64,000 nucleotides of DNA from Parapristionchus giblindavisi (GCA_943737045.1 CALSFV010000404.1:141185-205184); one strand, 5' to 3'. Shown: positions 32,810 through 45,720, counted from the stretch's first letter. The notes: a model not told the origin generated them from the sequence alone. Program-made: numbers and translations.

Positions 32810-35800
32810 TTAATAGAATAAAGGATTATATGTAACCCAATGTCCTTGTGGTTTGTTACGAGCATCTTCACATGTTGTGAATAGATTTTTATATGCATCA
32901 GTCTTAGATGGATCAGATTGAATTGATGATTTAGAAGAAGAAGCATTATCTCCATTGTCCTTCTTTGCTTTCTTACCTATAAAAGAATATCTATTTGTCC
33001 TTATTATTATAGAATTGAAATATACACCCTTTTAGGATCAGTTGACGGTATTCTATTCCTTCCTATTTCTAATCTTCGAACTTGGCGAAAACCAAAATGT
33101 TATCAAAAAGCGATCGATGTACAGTACCGTGCAAAAGTCCGGCCACAAAATTTGAAATGTTACAACTTTCTTCGTCCTTGGCCGATCGGCCCCTGGTTTC
33201 TTTTATTAAATAGTACCACCATTGGAGAAAATTTGTATGGTATCGATTAATACGATGATGAAATAATTTCATCATACTTGAAATGCCGAGATGTGATCGG
33301 AAAAATAGGTTTATTCTTAGTTAGATTTTTCTGTGAGGAACGAACAACTATCGGTGAACATTTTAAGCCATTAACCACGTTGAGTGCACACCTCTCCGAG
33401 GAACTAGCTATTTTCGCACGATCCATCAAAGTTCGTAAAAATGCCATAACTCAGTCCGTAGTTGAGCTACAGACCTCTGATTCAACAAGTATTATCGCAC
33501 AGTCATGGGCAGTACCTCGCCAATTTTGGAAGGATTCCGGTCTTGAAGAGAAAATTCGAAAAAAATGGCATTTTGGGTATTACGGTATTTCTGAGCCGGT
33601 TTTTATAAAAATCTAAAAAGTTGCTATGACGTGCCTAGACATGTACTTAACATGTCTGCAAAGTGGCGAGATTACAGCAATTCAATTACGACTTTGGCAA
33701 TGAAAACTGAGTTATGGTATTTTTACGAAATTTTGATGGGTCGTGCGAAAATAGCTAGTTCCTCGGAGCGGTGTGCAATCAAAGTGGTTAATGGCTTGAA
33801 ATGTTCACCGATAGTTGTTCGTTCCTCACAGAAAAAAATCTAACTAAGAGTAAACCTATTTTTCCGATCACACCTCGGCATTTCAAGTATGATGAAATTA
33901 TTTCATCTTCGTAGCTATTAATCGATTGCGCTACACAGTCTAATCGGGTCCATTTGCGCCAGACGAAGGGAATTGCACATTTTCGCCAGTTCCCACTTGC
34001 GCCAAATATGTCTCTTATTTTTTTCCATTTTTGTTGCAATTGTTTCAAAGGTGTGATCTATACAGTCCCGCACGATCGCCCTATCAAAAGGCGGGCCGCC
34101 GCGACAAGATTCTTGTCGCCCCCTGTCGCATCTTTCTAAAAGATTTTTAAAACATTTCATCAGTGGCCGTATGCGAGAACCGTTTTCCGGGAAAATGTGA
34201 CGTCATTAGCGTAGGCAGAGGCGTTTTCCAAAAATCCTCCGCCTACGCTAATGACGTCACATTTTCCCGGAAAACGGTTTTCCGTTGTTCTTGCATACGG
34301 CTACAGTTGTGATCATTGCATCATCAGATTATATTAAGATCACCGTTGAAACGAATAAAATTGGTTAACTCTGGACAAAGTTTTTTGAGGATCATAAATG
34401 ACGGGGGAGCTACCGTAATCCCTTCAAATTTGAATTTCCCGCACTTTTCATTGACCCTGTGAAATCGATTTTCTCACGAACGTGTTTTAGAACGGTTTTT
34501 TCTCGTATTGGAAGTATTTTATTTGTAAATATTGTAATTATGTCACAAAATACACGAGAAAATACAAAAGAAAATCCGCGAAAAGCGTTATAAAATACGT
34601 TCGCGAGAAAATCGATTTCGCAGGGTCAATGAAAAGTGCGGGAAATTCAAATTTGAAGGGATTACGGTAGCACCCCCGTCATTTATGATCCTCAATAACT
34701 TTATCCAGAGTTAACCAATTTTATTCGTTTCAATGGTGATCTTAATCTTATCTGATGATGCAATGATCACAACTAATGAAATGTTTTAAAAATCTTTTAG
34801 AAAGATGCGACATGAGGCGACAAGTTTCTTGTCGCGGCGGCCCGCCTTTAGACAGGGCGATCGTGCGGGACTGTATATTACAGTATTTTCATCATTCTTT
34901 TTTTTTCCATATTTCCATCACTACGTCCTGTATTGTTATCATTTGATTCATTGATCGTTTATCTACCCCATTGATCATTTCAGATAAGTAAATGTGACAA
35001 CATGAGTCAAAGCACTCATGAAGGAGGAAGACAAAATAAACCACAGAAAATGTATCCATTTTGAGATTTTCGAATATTTTCAAGAAGGTAATCAATGAAA
35101 TATTTTTTTCTTTTTTTGTTCATACAATATCATGTCGATTAGAAACGGAACAGAGGAATCAATCAAGCCCAAGAAAAATAATTATATTCATAATGGTATA
35201 ACGGGTGTAGAGGTTGAAAATGAGTAGATGACTGTGTTGAGCATCCCCACTCATTCTTACCACATTGTTGTTAGTTTGCTATTCTGTTCTGCAGAACAGA
35301 ACAACAAAACAACAATAAAATAAGGACAATAAAATAACAATGGAAATAAAATTTAAAAAAACATATTCGGCGCAAATGTCCCTCTGCGAATTTGGAACCG
35401 GCGTAATTGATACATTCGGCGCAAATGTCTTTCGCTAACATGGTCACAACCCGTGTAATCATACGAAAAAATTGATAGGGCCAAAAATATAATATACAAT
35501 CGTACCATTATCATCCTTATCATCACCATCCTTCCGTTTCTTAGCCTTTTTCTTCTCAAGAGCTTCCTGAAAGATAAAATCATTGAATGAATTCAGATCA
35601 GAGGTGGCAACAAATATTTTCGATAGATTGGTAAATTACTGTTAACAAAATTAATATTTTAATTTTTATCAATGATGAAAAGAAATAATCGTCCGAAGCA
35701 TAGGTCGAATAGCTATGTTATCGGTTTTCAAAATCCGGTCAGGTTTTTCGATTTTTGGCAAATTTGGCTCAAAATCCGGTCAGGTTTTTCTATTTTTGTG

Positions 35801-38017
35801 AAATTTTGGCTCAAAATCCGGTCATGTTTTTCGATTTGTGTGAAATTTTGGCTCAAAATCCGGTCAGGCTTGGTACTTTGTGACATACTTTTCGACCTAT
35901 GGTCCGAAGAGAAAATTTATCAATAAAAAATATAAGAAAACAATATTTTCAAGAATTTTTTTACTTATTCGGTTTTTTTCGTCCATAAATTGAAGAATTA
36001 AATAATCGATAAAATTAGCGAAAACGAAATAATAAAGTATTTGGTAATCCCGACTGGTGCAAGTATCTAAGATATTTACCATATATTTGTCAAGAATATC
36101 TTGAGGAGGATATAACATAATGAGATTCTCTTCCCTCCATTCACCACCACATCCATGACAATTATCTGTCTATAACAAATATCTAATGTCATCTTGTAAA
36201 TATTTATTTATTTATATTTATTATACATAAATAAATAATTATTAACAATTAGAAACAACTTACTTTTACTTCTTGAATCGCCTTTTCTGATATTACACAT
36301 CCACATTTCCAATTGACAATAAATGGATTAATTCCATTCATAGGAATTGTTGTTACGGGACATAAGAATGGAGTCTACAAAATATCTTAATACTAATTGT
36401 ACACTAAATATAATACCTGATTGGTATCATCATATGCATCTCCTCCCTTCTTATCACCATCAAAATAATCTTTGTTGTCCGTCAAACGGAGTTCCTTCAC
36501 ATCCTGAAAGGGAGAGCAACATTTCTCGAATACTATATGAGGCCGTTTGTGTAAGAGTCGAACAAGGCTTGGCACAGACCAAAAATTTAGATTCCCTCAA
36601 AACTTGTGCATAGGGGTTATCGACCACGCTGATGAAGATGGGCATAGTCATTTTGGCCCCAGTGGTCCCGCAACGCCCGGGTGGGATTACGGTAAAATCA
36701 CCTTTTTAAGCCGTTCTCGGTCCATGGTTGAGCTAGATGGATGAAAATTGGGCGCCTGGTGCAGAATTCAATGGCAATGACGGCTGTCTACTTCATTTGT
36801 TTTGAAATTTTCACAAAAAGCTCGTATAGTGCAACTTTTGATGGAGACGTTTGCGCCCCTGACGAGTACCACCGTTTGAACCGGCGTGATGAGAGGATAC
36901 CAACGATGTATTTCGAGCTCATATCTCCGTTGTACGGCTAATATTGCCTCAATATAGTGATCACGAGGAGTTGTTTACGCTGCGCGCTCCCTCACACTCT
37001 CTCATTTTCGCACGCTGTCTCGCCACTCAGACATGTTAAACATGTTTCGGAGAGTGATTGCTTTCAGATACAGATAACTATATCGAAGCAATATTGGCCT
37101 TCCAACGGAGATATGAGCTGAAAAAAAACATCGTTGTAATCCTCTCGTCACGCCGGTTCAAACGGTGGTACTCGTCAGTGGCGCAAACGTCTCCATCAAA
37201 AGTTGCACTATTCGAGCTTTTTGTGAAAATTTCAAAACAAATGAAGTAGACGGCCGTCATTGCCATTGCATTCTGCACCAGGCGCCCAATTTTCATCCAT
37301 CTAGCTCAACCATGGACCGAGAACGGCTTAAAATGGTGATTTTACCGTAATCCCACCCGGGCATTGCGGGACCACTGGGGCCAAAATGACTATGCCCATC
37401 AGTGTGGTCGATAACCCCTATTCACAAGTTTTGAGGGTATCGAAATTTTTGGTCTGTGCCAAGCCCCCTCCAGATTTGCCCGACTCTTACGTAAACGGCC
37501 TCATATAACAAATTAGCAAATTGATCATTTAACAATATCAATATGTTATCATTATTTTGTATAACAGTATATATTTTAATGTGCATGCAAACCTATATTT
37601 GTACCCTTTTAATGACCATTAATTTAATCATTGGTTATTTAACAATAGAAATAGTATATACTATTTGGACCACTCTACCAACCAGTGATTCATACTCATA
37701 TTTGTTGCGAGTCACAACATTTGAAATAAAGTTTAAAAAAAACAATCTTTTTAGAATATTTATCCACTAACCTTCATTCCCTTGATATGAAGACAACTTT
37801 GAGGTACCATCTTGTTAAGAATAGCTTCAATAACTGCTTCCTTACTATACAGTCGACCAAGTCGATCAGCCACGATTGGTTTCTTCAATTTCTGTTGAGA
37901 TAATTGACATGTTCTCCATTTTGCAGCATTCTTCACTGTTTTATCCAATTTTTCACTCTTTTTCTTCTTTTTGATAAGTTCACATCTCTTAGGAATGGTT
38001 CCTCCATCGGCTCCCAT
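32810..38017 (-). CDS. RTF2: Replication termination factor 2 homologue
   Basis: RTF2 is a conserved nuclear protein with a RING/U-box-like C2HC2 domain that acts at stalled replication forks (family knowledge). Exon 1 (37772-38017) starts MGADGGTIPKR, nearly identical to human RTF2, and contains RPIV/KPIVADRLGRLYSKEAVIE. Later minus-strand exons encode TELKL-like DVKELRLTDN (about 36505-36415), CPVTTIPMNG and CGCVISEKAI (about 36375-36255), and CHGCGGEW (about 36165-36075). A basic KKKAKKRK exon lies near 35570-35505. The last exon (32810-32980) encodes YKNLFTTCEDAR and HWVTYNP, the diagnostic C-terminus. The gene spans 5.2 kb only because its introns hold at least five mobile elements between 33243 and 37505. 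Coding exons appear intact. Confidence 0.95.
33243..33925. mobile_element. Foldback element, arms about 200 bp
   Basis: TCGATTAATACGATGATGAAAT at the left is mirrored by ATTTCATC...TATTAATCGA at the right, and the inverted match continues for about 200 bp per arm (for example GAACGAACAACTATCGGTGA against its complement near 33815). A unique centre of about 250 bp separates the arms. The exact ends and target duplication are not clear. Confidence 0.75.
34063..34873. mobile_element. Foldback element with CAGTCCCGCACG termini, TA flanks
   Basis: CAGTCCCGCACGATCGCCCT at the left is mirrored at the right, with TA on both sides, as in Tc1/mariner-like elements. The arms are about 330 bp, apart from a family E MITE nested in the left arm at 34164-34303. 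The right arm keeps the empty site (complement of CATTTCATTAGTTGTG). No transposase. It lies in an RTF2 intron. Confidence 0.88.
34164..34303. mobile_element. MITE family E, second copy
   Basis: 140 bp, flanked by CAG at 34161-34163 and 34304-34306. Its centre is inverted relative to the copy at 24870. TGACGTCA octamers are at 34198-34205 and 34252-34259. The mirror arm of the host palindrome shows the uninterrupted site with a single T/CAG triplet. Confidence 0.9.
35703..35897 (+). mobile_element. MITE family C, four-unit copy
   Basis: Starts GGTCGAATAGC, ends TTTTCGACC, with TA on both sides. AAAATCCGGTCA occurs four times at a spacing of 41-42 bp. The 83-bp excess over the copy at 11609 equals two units. 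It lies in an RTF2 intron. Confidence 0.8.
36536..37505. mobile_element. 970-bp palindromic foldback element
   Basis: TATGAGGCCGTTTGTGTAAGA at the left is mirrored by TCTTACGTAAACGGCCTCATA at the right. The inverted match runs about 400 bp inward, including the GC-rich GGTCCCGCAA.GCCCGGGTGGG block. The central spacer is about 36935-37085. TA at both edges is a possible target duplication. It fills most of the intron between RTF2 exons 1 and 2. Non-coding. Confidence 0.88.
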
Positions 38018-39850
38018 TCTGTATGTATCTGAAGTAAAATGATTTTAAAAAGATGAAAGCTAAAAAATACACAAGCGTATGAAAGGGGATTTCGTATAGT
38101 TGAATATGCTCCAGAGGCCGCCTCAAACAAAGTTGGTAAAGAGTTTGCCAAAGTTCATGGATCGGCCTCAGAACTGTGAAATAGACAAGAGACAGAGAAA
38201 ACTTGTTGAGCAATTGCCACGAAATATTTATTTGAACTTTGATTTAGCACAAGAGAAAACTGAAGAAAACAACGTTTTACCCTATTTATGGTGGGATAGA
38301 GGTGGTTACTGTGTAAATTGCGATATTTGATAATTAGAAAAGACAGAAAGTCGCACACCAATCCTCCTTTTTCGTAGATTTTTCAAGTGTGGTACACTTA
38401 ATCTAATCATATTTCAATTTAATAATACCAAGTGAGTGCGTTTCGAAAAGCGATAATAACGAAATGTTACAACTAGTTACAGCATACAATTTGAGCTGAG
38501 AACTGAGCATATTTAATTAGTAAAACAAGTTCAATAGCAAAAAAATTAAAGTTCAATTTCAAAATGTCTCAAACATTCACCAAATAAACAATTGAGGTCA
38601 AATAGTATGATCATTATCGTAAAGTGTACGATTCAAAAAATAGAATATTAGATCCTAAAAGAGCAAAAAATAACTGTAGTGAAAATGGTTTATTACAAGT
38701 GAATCGCCAATGATTTGCGGCTAATGAGCACTGTGTTACAATACAACGGAATGTTGGTTATTTAGATTAATACATCTATGATTAGCTAGGGCAGTGTGTG
38801 GTTCTTTCTGTCTTTCACTACTGGGCCAGAGCCGTAAACTATATCCCGGCCGGCGAGTTTTTGTTAATGTAATTTTTTTATTTACGATTGAATTTTGAAA
38901 TTTACCCGTTACTTTTCTATGTCATTCGAACGTGAAGCACTAGGCTTCATCCTGATATCATGATTAATGGTTTGGTGCAGTATGCAGCCAAACTTAGTCG
39001 ACTTCGCATTTCTCACCTAAATCGTCTCTTTCCGATCAATATTTCCGCCATTTTCGAAATGTACCCAACACGATTCATACATAATTTGATTCACCAGATC
39101 CTATTCTTTGTCATGATAATACGTTTCACGCTCTATTGAATGCCGCGCGCGTACAGCATGCATCAGAACTTAGTCGACTTCGCATTTTTTTCACCGAAAT
39201 CGTTTCTTTCCGATCAATATTTCCGCCATTTTCGAAATGTACCCATTACGGTTTCTACATTACTCGATGCGCTAGACACTAGGCTTCCTCTTGATGATAT
39301 GTTTCATGTTCTATTGAATGCCGCGCGCGTGCAGTACGCTGCATAAACTAGTTGAGGGTGATTTCTCTATAAATAAAGTATTTATTTAATGAAGAAAGTG
39401 TCATGCAGTTCGATGATCATCTGCACAATATTTTAGCATTATAAAAAAACATTAAAATGCAAAGAAATATTAAAATATTTGATTTTTGATATTATAAATA
39501 TATGTGTTTGACCCAGCGTATGACTCAATTACAAGGGTGCATACGGTAATTTTCTTAACATTAGCGAATATTAATTAAGCACAGTTTTCTATTCCTATTG
39601 TTTATTTTCGTGCTAATTCTTGTATCGCATTAGAATCGGCATCATCGATTACGTTGAAAAATGATAAAAATATAATTTTTCTGTTCTTTTGAAATTTCCA
39701 CAATGCGGTCCCTATCTATGATACAACGTAATATTCAATAGATTCTTTCCTAACTACTCGTTCTCTATTATGGACGACTATGTCTATACAATACGAATTA
39801 ATACAATAATGAGAATTTTTCATATTCTGTGCTATATACATAATCAATAT
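38018..39850. other. Intergenic region with repeats
   Basis: No gene seen between RTF2 (start 38017) and the TMEM53-like gene. It contains a dispersed repeat (38215-38395) related to 44935-45130, and two diverged tandem copies of a 175-bp unit at about 38975-39345 sharing CTTAGTCGACTTCGCATTT and TTCCGCCATTTTCGAAATGT. Short open frames here do not resemble proteins. Confidence 0.55.
38215..38395 (+). repeat. Dispersed repeat, copy 1
   Basis: Shares GTTTTACCCTATTTATGGTG, TTACTGTGTAAATTGCGA and CGCACACCAATCC-like blocks in the same order and orientation with 44935-45130, at moderate divergence. Class unknown; no terminal repeats recognised. Confidence 0.7.
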
Positions 39851-41385
39851 CTACATCTTAGCATTAGGATAATAATTCTTATCTATATATGTGAGGATAG
39901 AATCAATGGAGTCATTATATTCCTTAGGATGAAGAGGAAGATGTTTAACATGAGGAGAATCATTGAAACATTCATAGTTAACATCCATTGATCGATTATC
40001 ACTTAGATATTGATGAAATGATCGAATAAGACTAAAAACGATTCAATTTATGTATGAAGGAAGAGTTTCACTTACGATGCTTTACATAAATCATCAGAAA
40101 GTGAATAAAAAAATAAGTGTTTATGAGGTAGATCAGGATGATTTCGAAGATAAAAGTATGGATTGACTTCCGATATATCTCCTCCAGTTGAAATATGATA
40201 ATATTGCTACAATATATTATAGATACTCTATGCGATACAATTATCATTGCTACCTTAATTGCTTCCGCAACACAATATGATAAGAATGTAGACTTTCCGA
40301 ACATAAAACTAATATAATCAATAAATGACCCAGACTCCAATTTCTCTCTATAATATATAATGATATGTGTATTAGTTATGGGTTTACCTACTTGTGCATA
40401 GCATTGATAACTTGATTGTATCCTAAAATGTAGGGTATAAATTTGGCACTGATCGGACAACTGAAAGTACAGTAATATAGATCAATATAATATGCATTAT
40501 TTAATGAACAGACTTCATACATATTCTACTGAAACTAACCTATCCCATATAACGCCATCAGTTTTTTTTAAAAGATCACGATATTTATCATGATGAAGAA
40601 GAGTAGATAATGAATAAATTCCTATAAGTGTTATAGATACGAAAATAATGATCTAGTAGTAGTCTAACCATTCATACTGAAGATGTGCATAATTAATCGT
40701 TTATCTTTAATTCTATCCAAATACGGATATATCTCATCCATATCGCGCATACCCTATAATCATTACTTTCGATTATATTACAATCAACCATAAAAATAAT
40801 AATTAAGAGAATAAGACAAACCGCTAATCCTTTACTACTAAATGCTTTCATTTGTGATATAAATCGTAGTGTATCTAATCCTCTCTTCTCATACAAATCT
40901 GCATATTTCTTCACTGATTTATCATCAGCACCTGATTATTTCAAATGAAGCTGTCAATACAAGACATAATCATACCAGCCCATCCTAACAACAAAACACA
41001 ATGAGATGAGTTTAATCGAGAAAACTTTCCAATATTTGAAGATACTGTGAATACTGGTAACATCTCTGGTAACTATAAACTATTATATTATCATCATCCC
41101 CATCTAGAATCAGATAGGTTAATCCAGTCATAAACATATTTAGTTTTGATAGAATGGTTGGATAAAAAATAAATTAACCTCATAAGCTAATAGATACATC
41201 TCATATGACATGATCGTAGATGGAAAGAATATAGAATGTAGATATGAATAGATAGAAGATGAACCAATTGTTGAGAAGAATGAAAGAATGTCATTCAAAA
41301 GTACATAGTTTATCAAGAATGTAACCATAGTGAGATGATAGACAGACAAAAAGATAGATTGGGTCGAAAAAGAAGGCACAACCAT
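39851..41385 (-). CDS. TMEM53: TMEM53/DUF829 alpha/beta-hydrolase-like protein
   Basis: TMEM53 (NET4) family proteins lie at the nuclear envelope/ER and have an alpha/beta-hydrolase fold of uncertain activity (family knowledge). The start MVVPSFSTQSIF is at 41385. An intron from about 41165 joins LLAYE to LPEMLPVFT. Then follow VLLLGWAG and KYADLYEKRGLDTLRF, matching the family signature LLGW.G...K.YS..Y. LIMHIFSMNG corresponds to the nucleophile elbow region (HVFSNGG in human). The C-terminal histidine motif is SPHVKHLPLHPKEY. The stop is at 39851-39853. About eight small exons. The N-terminus before LPEML is hydrophobic and family-atypical, so the first exon is the least certain part. Confidence 0.85.
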
Positions 41386-41509
41386 AAAGTGATGAGGAAA
41401 GAGAAAAAGACTAATTTATTTACTATCGAACAGTACAATTAGCAGAAAGAACAAGGTTCAGTAAATGAAATATAACACTTATTATATGAACAAGGGTGAA
41501 TGAAAATAA

Positions 41510-44426
41510 TTAATCAATGATTATACAATCATCATCATTGACTAAATGTGATGATTGAATTGATTGAGGAAGAGGGATAGATGGAGTAACCGTAGGAATT
41601 GATGATGAATTGTATCCATGATTTTCTAATGTATTTGATACTTTAGATAAAGGAATATTACTTGTAATTGAAGTGGAAAAACATGGAATGGGTGGGGAAA
41701 TAACAGTAGAAAGAAGAGGTGTATTAGATAGAGTTGTAGATGATGGGAGTACTGTAATAGGTGAAGGATTTGATGTTATTTGAGTAGAAGAAAGAGATGA
41801 ATGAATGTTGAATGAAGGAGAAGGATGAGATGGAATAGAAGAAGAATGTTGAGGAATGAATGAATGTGATGATATAGAAGGAGCAAATGTAGGAATAGAT
41901 GGAGGTAATGGAGGAAGAGGAAGAGATTGAGTTGATGTTGATGGATTACATAATACTAATGATTTATTTGGTTGATATGGACGAAGAGCAGAATGGGATA
42001 CTGAATCCATCTCTGAATAACCATTAATATTACATATTCAATTATATTTATCTTAATATACATATATTTATAATGATAAATAACAAACCAAAATCATCAA
42101 GAATACATTCAACATCAGAATCTTCATAATCTTCTACACTAACAATCTATAATATAATGATTATATAAAGTTGAATGATTATAACAATTACCTCAACCTT
42201 CCCTTTACCACTCTCATTCAACCATTTCACAATCATTTCTCTTTTACGAGGCCAACGAGTCTACAATAACATATTGGATATTTCATTCGATAACAATTTC
42301 CGACCCCTTATTTAAGCCATGTTCAAAATGAAATGCCATTCTGTTATTATCATATTGTTATTATAAATTATTATCCGGACCCATAATTTTAGACAAAATG
42401 GAAATTGGGAATGATAACGATAATGCTATCGGAATAAAAATTATAAATAAGAGATAGATGAATGAATGAATGAATACATACTTCATTAGGAAGTTGAGAA
42501 GGACCATCTCCATCACCATCTACATATTTATCATCATCTTCATCTTCATCATCAATAACGATAGTACTAGCAGCTCCTTCTCAAATTAAATATATTAAAA
42601 TGACATTAAATATAGAAATACAATGTTTAAATGATAGATCGATGATACCTCTATTGAAGGCTTCATCATTCAATGATTCAATCTCTTTTTTAGTCTCCAT
42701 ATTATTTACATCTATACATTTACTCTCAATCTTTTTCCCCTCTTCTTCAATATTCTCCTCTTTCCTTCCATCTTCTTCTTCTTCTTCTTCTTCTTCTTCT
42801 TCATCATCATCTTCTTCATCAGTTGAATCATCTAATTCAATAATTTCTCCATCATTACAATAATCTCCATCCTCAGCCACAGAATCCTATAATCCATAAT
42901 GATATAAATGAAGGCAATTGATATTATAATGAAGAATATAGATGAAATAACTCACAATAATCAATTGACTTAATCTAGACATGGATGGTTTACATTCAAT
43001 CTCTTCATTTTCTTCTTTCACTTTAACTTCAACATTCATAGATTCTTCCATTGACTACATATATATTATTATATAAAATATAGATAGAGTACTCACTGAT
43101 ACATCTATTCCATCTATATTATCACAACTAGGGTTCAATTTTTCAAAATTCGTCGCTCTACATACGATATTGGCATTACGAATATCGTGAAGAACACCTT
43201 CATATAATTCTTCTGTAATTGTGATATACGGTATAATAATAAGATATAATAGATCAGCGAACCAAATGCAACCATATCTGATTCCATAGTAGGATAACTT
43301 TTATTATGAATACACATGGACGTAAGGAGAATATTCTCAAATTCTTTAGTAGTTAATAATCTTCTTTAAATGAAATAATAAATCTCTTGATGATCATTCA
43401 TATCAACATACTCATTATCTGTTTTTGAATAAAACTTTCGAGTAGCAATATCGGATAGCGTTTCATTCAATTCAATATGTTTACTACATACAATCACTCT
43501 CACTTCTTCATTTCTACGTAATTCAGGAACATCACTGAAAGATGAATCAATTCATCATCATTATAATTTACATAATCAATTTCAAAAAAGAATGAAGACG
43601 TACAATTCATCACAATCATCATTTCCAGTTTCCTTTAACCATTTGTTAATCTTCTCCACTTCAGCAATATACTATAAATAATCGATAATAGATATAATCT
43701 CGATGATAACAATGAACCCTTGTCAGTCTTCTATCGTACTGTTCCTCCGTTTTCTCATTATTGCTCAATTCTCTATTTTCATATTTATAAATCTTCTCCA
43801 GAAGTGACTACAAATAAGTTGTAATTGGAATTATATGCAAATTTTTTTGTGACTTGGCTAGCTTGGCTTTTTTTGTGATATCATTTTCCGTTTAAATACT
43901 CAGGAAATAAAAAAAAATGTTTTTTGAGTTGTCATTTGTTCTTCTTAACATTTCAACTATTATTTCACAATTTAGATAATGCTTCATGACATCCACGCTA
44001 GACCATATTTTCTAAACAATCGAATAGAAAGTGGTGACAATGAATAAAAAAAGACTACATTAGCACATCCATTATACAATTAATTGTTTACTAGTATGAT
44101 ACAGAATTTCTCGAGGAAACTCACATTCCTTATCTTTAATTGATCCTCCCTAGTCTTATTTTCTTCATTTGCTGCTATCTCCGCCTTCTTTTCTTTACGA
44201 ATTCGTTCCTTTAGATAAGTATTCCTATATTTTGCCTTGCTGAGATCCTGGCACTGCAACACTTCAACTTACGTTGGAGTTTAAAATAAATTACCTTTTT
44301 CTTGGCGGGAGGTTGATCGGAATTTCCTTGACTTGGACGTTTCATTGTAGACTGTAAAGTTGGCTCCTTCATAGCATCATTTTTGCATGAAGAAGTATCA
44401 GTAGATGATCCACCGGCTTCCGCCAT
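41510..44426 (-). CDS. Acidic coiled-coil protein with several SUMO-interaction-like motifs, unrecognised
   Basis: No family recognised with confidence. Exon 1 starts MAEAGGSSTDTSS at 44426 and ends in a basic PPAKKK. The next exon is charged and helical (KERIRKEKKAEIAANEE). Helical exons follow near 43810 to 43090. Then comes a long acidic run (about 42880-42740, DDSTDEEDDDEEEEE), preceded by GEIIELDD and followed by STIVIDDEDEDD and VEIVSVEDYED. The last exon (41510-42010) encodes 166 residues rich in Ser, Pro and Thr and ends exactly with DDDCIIID. Short hydrophobic-plus-acidic blocks like these are typical SUMO-interaction motifs. The layout (helical N-terminus, acidic middle, SIM at the extreme C-terminus) recalls DAXX, but I see no convincing residue-level match to the DAXX helical bundle, so that link is speculative. 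A nuclear location is inferred. Confidence 0.7.
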
Positions 44427-45720
44427 AAGATCCTTAACGTAATATTCAATATTATTAAACACGATAAAAGCAAAAATCAACGACGAATAAGCAATTATAC
44501 TAATATTACAATAAAGGTTAAAAATCGGTAGAAGATGCATCCGGAAATAGTCGAAGCCGTGGAAAAAGCATAACGAGAAGCGAGTGCGTTCGGTTTTGCT
44601 TTTTAAAGGCCATGTTGTATAACGGTAGATGAACTTTACTAGGCATAACATAGATAAGGAACGCTGGGCAATAATCACTGCAGCGAAAGTAATGAATTAG
44701 AGACCGAAATGGACGGAGAAAATACTACAATGCTCATTTTTCTTTGCGCCTTTTCCCCACCACAAATCTTAACGAAACGCTATGCGTCCTCTTATCAAGT
44801 TTTGTCAATTTCACGTTAAATTTCGCCGCGGTAATTACCGTAAAAGCACGGTGAGATACGTCCCCTCTTCTCCTTACTTTCGTATTTTAGTCGAGTATGA
44901 TGCCAATATATGGACAGAAAACTCCTTCAGCTATTTTCACGAAATATCTATTTGAAATTTTATATCAAATATTTGATTTTGCACTGCAAGAGCAAACTGA
45001 AGAAAAAGACGTTTTACCCTATTTATGGTGCGACAGTTGCAGTTACTGTGTAAATTGCGAGATTTGACAATTTGGAAAGGCAGAAAGTGGCACACCAATC
45101 CCGATTTTTTCGTAATTTTAAAAGTGGCTATGCATATATGCTTATTTTCATTGCGCATAGTAATGACATTCATATTTCATTTAGCTCAGCAATGCAAACG
45201 ATCATTTGTACAGCTGCAATTCAACAAGTTATTGACAATTACATTTACCAAGCGTATTATTATTAGCAAGAAAGAGAAGAGAAGAAACAATGTATAGAAA
45301 TTGCAGTTTTCAAAGTACATGTACATTAGCTATATAAATTCTAATATAAACATTTATGCTCAATAGTATAAAATCTTGTAATTTTGGTATACTGTACAAA
45401 TGTTCTGTTATCATGTATGTGCATATGTATAAGAATAACTTCTAATTATATAGGTCTATAAAAACGATTTAAAAGAATATAAAGAGGACTATAGTCTATA
45501 TTGATTGATATAGTTGCAGAATCTCTATTGGACAATAAGGTGAGTGAGAGGAGGGATAGGAGTATCAAGACAAGGCCGTGTATAGAGAAGATAGTGTATA
45601 AAGTGGAGAGAGAATAGAGAAATAGAGATGGTAGTAGGTAGGGAATGGAGGAACATACTAGTCTATTCTACTCCATTTCTATCTTCTTTCCATAATCAGT
45701 CTTCTTCTAAACGATTTATA
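44427..45720. other. Intergenic region with dispersed repeat
   Basis: Between the divergent acidic-protein gene and PCBD. Positions 44935-45130 are copy 2 of the repeat at 38215. The remainder is AT-rich with no exon seen. Confidence 0.5.

Noticed and set aside
33129..33160. TACAGTACCGTGCAAAAGTC as a Tc1-like terminal repeat
   Set aside because: The complementary end could not be found nearby, so no element can be bounded.
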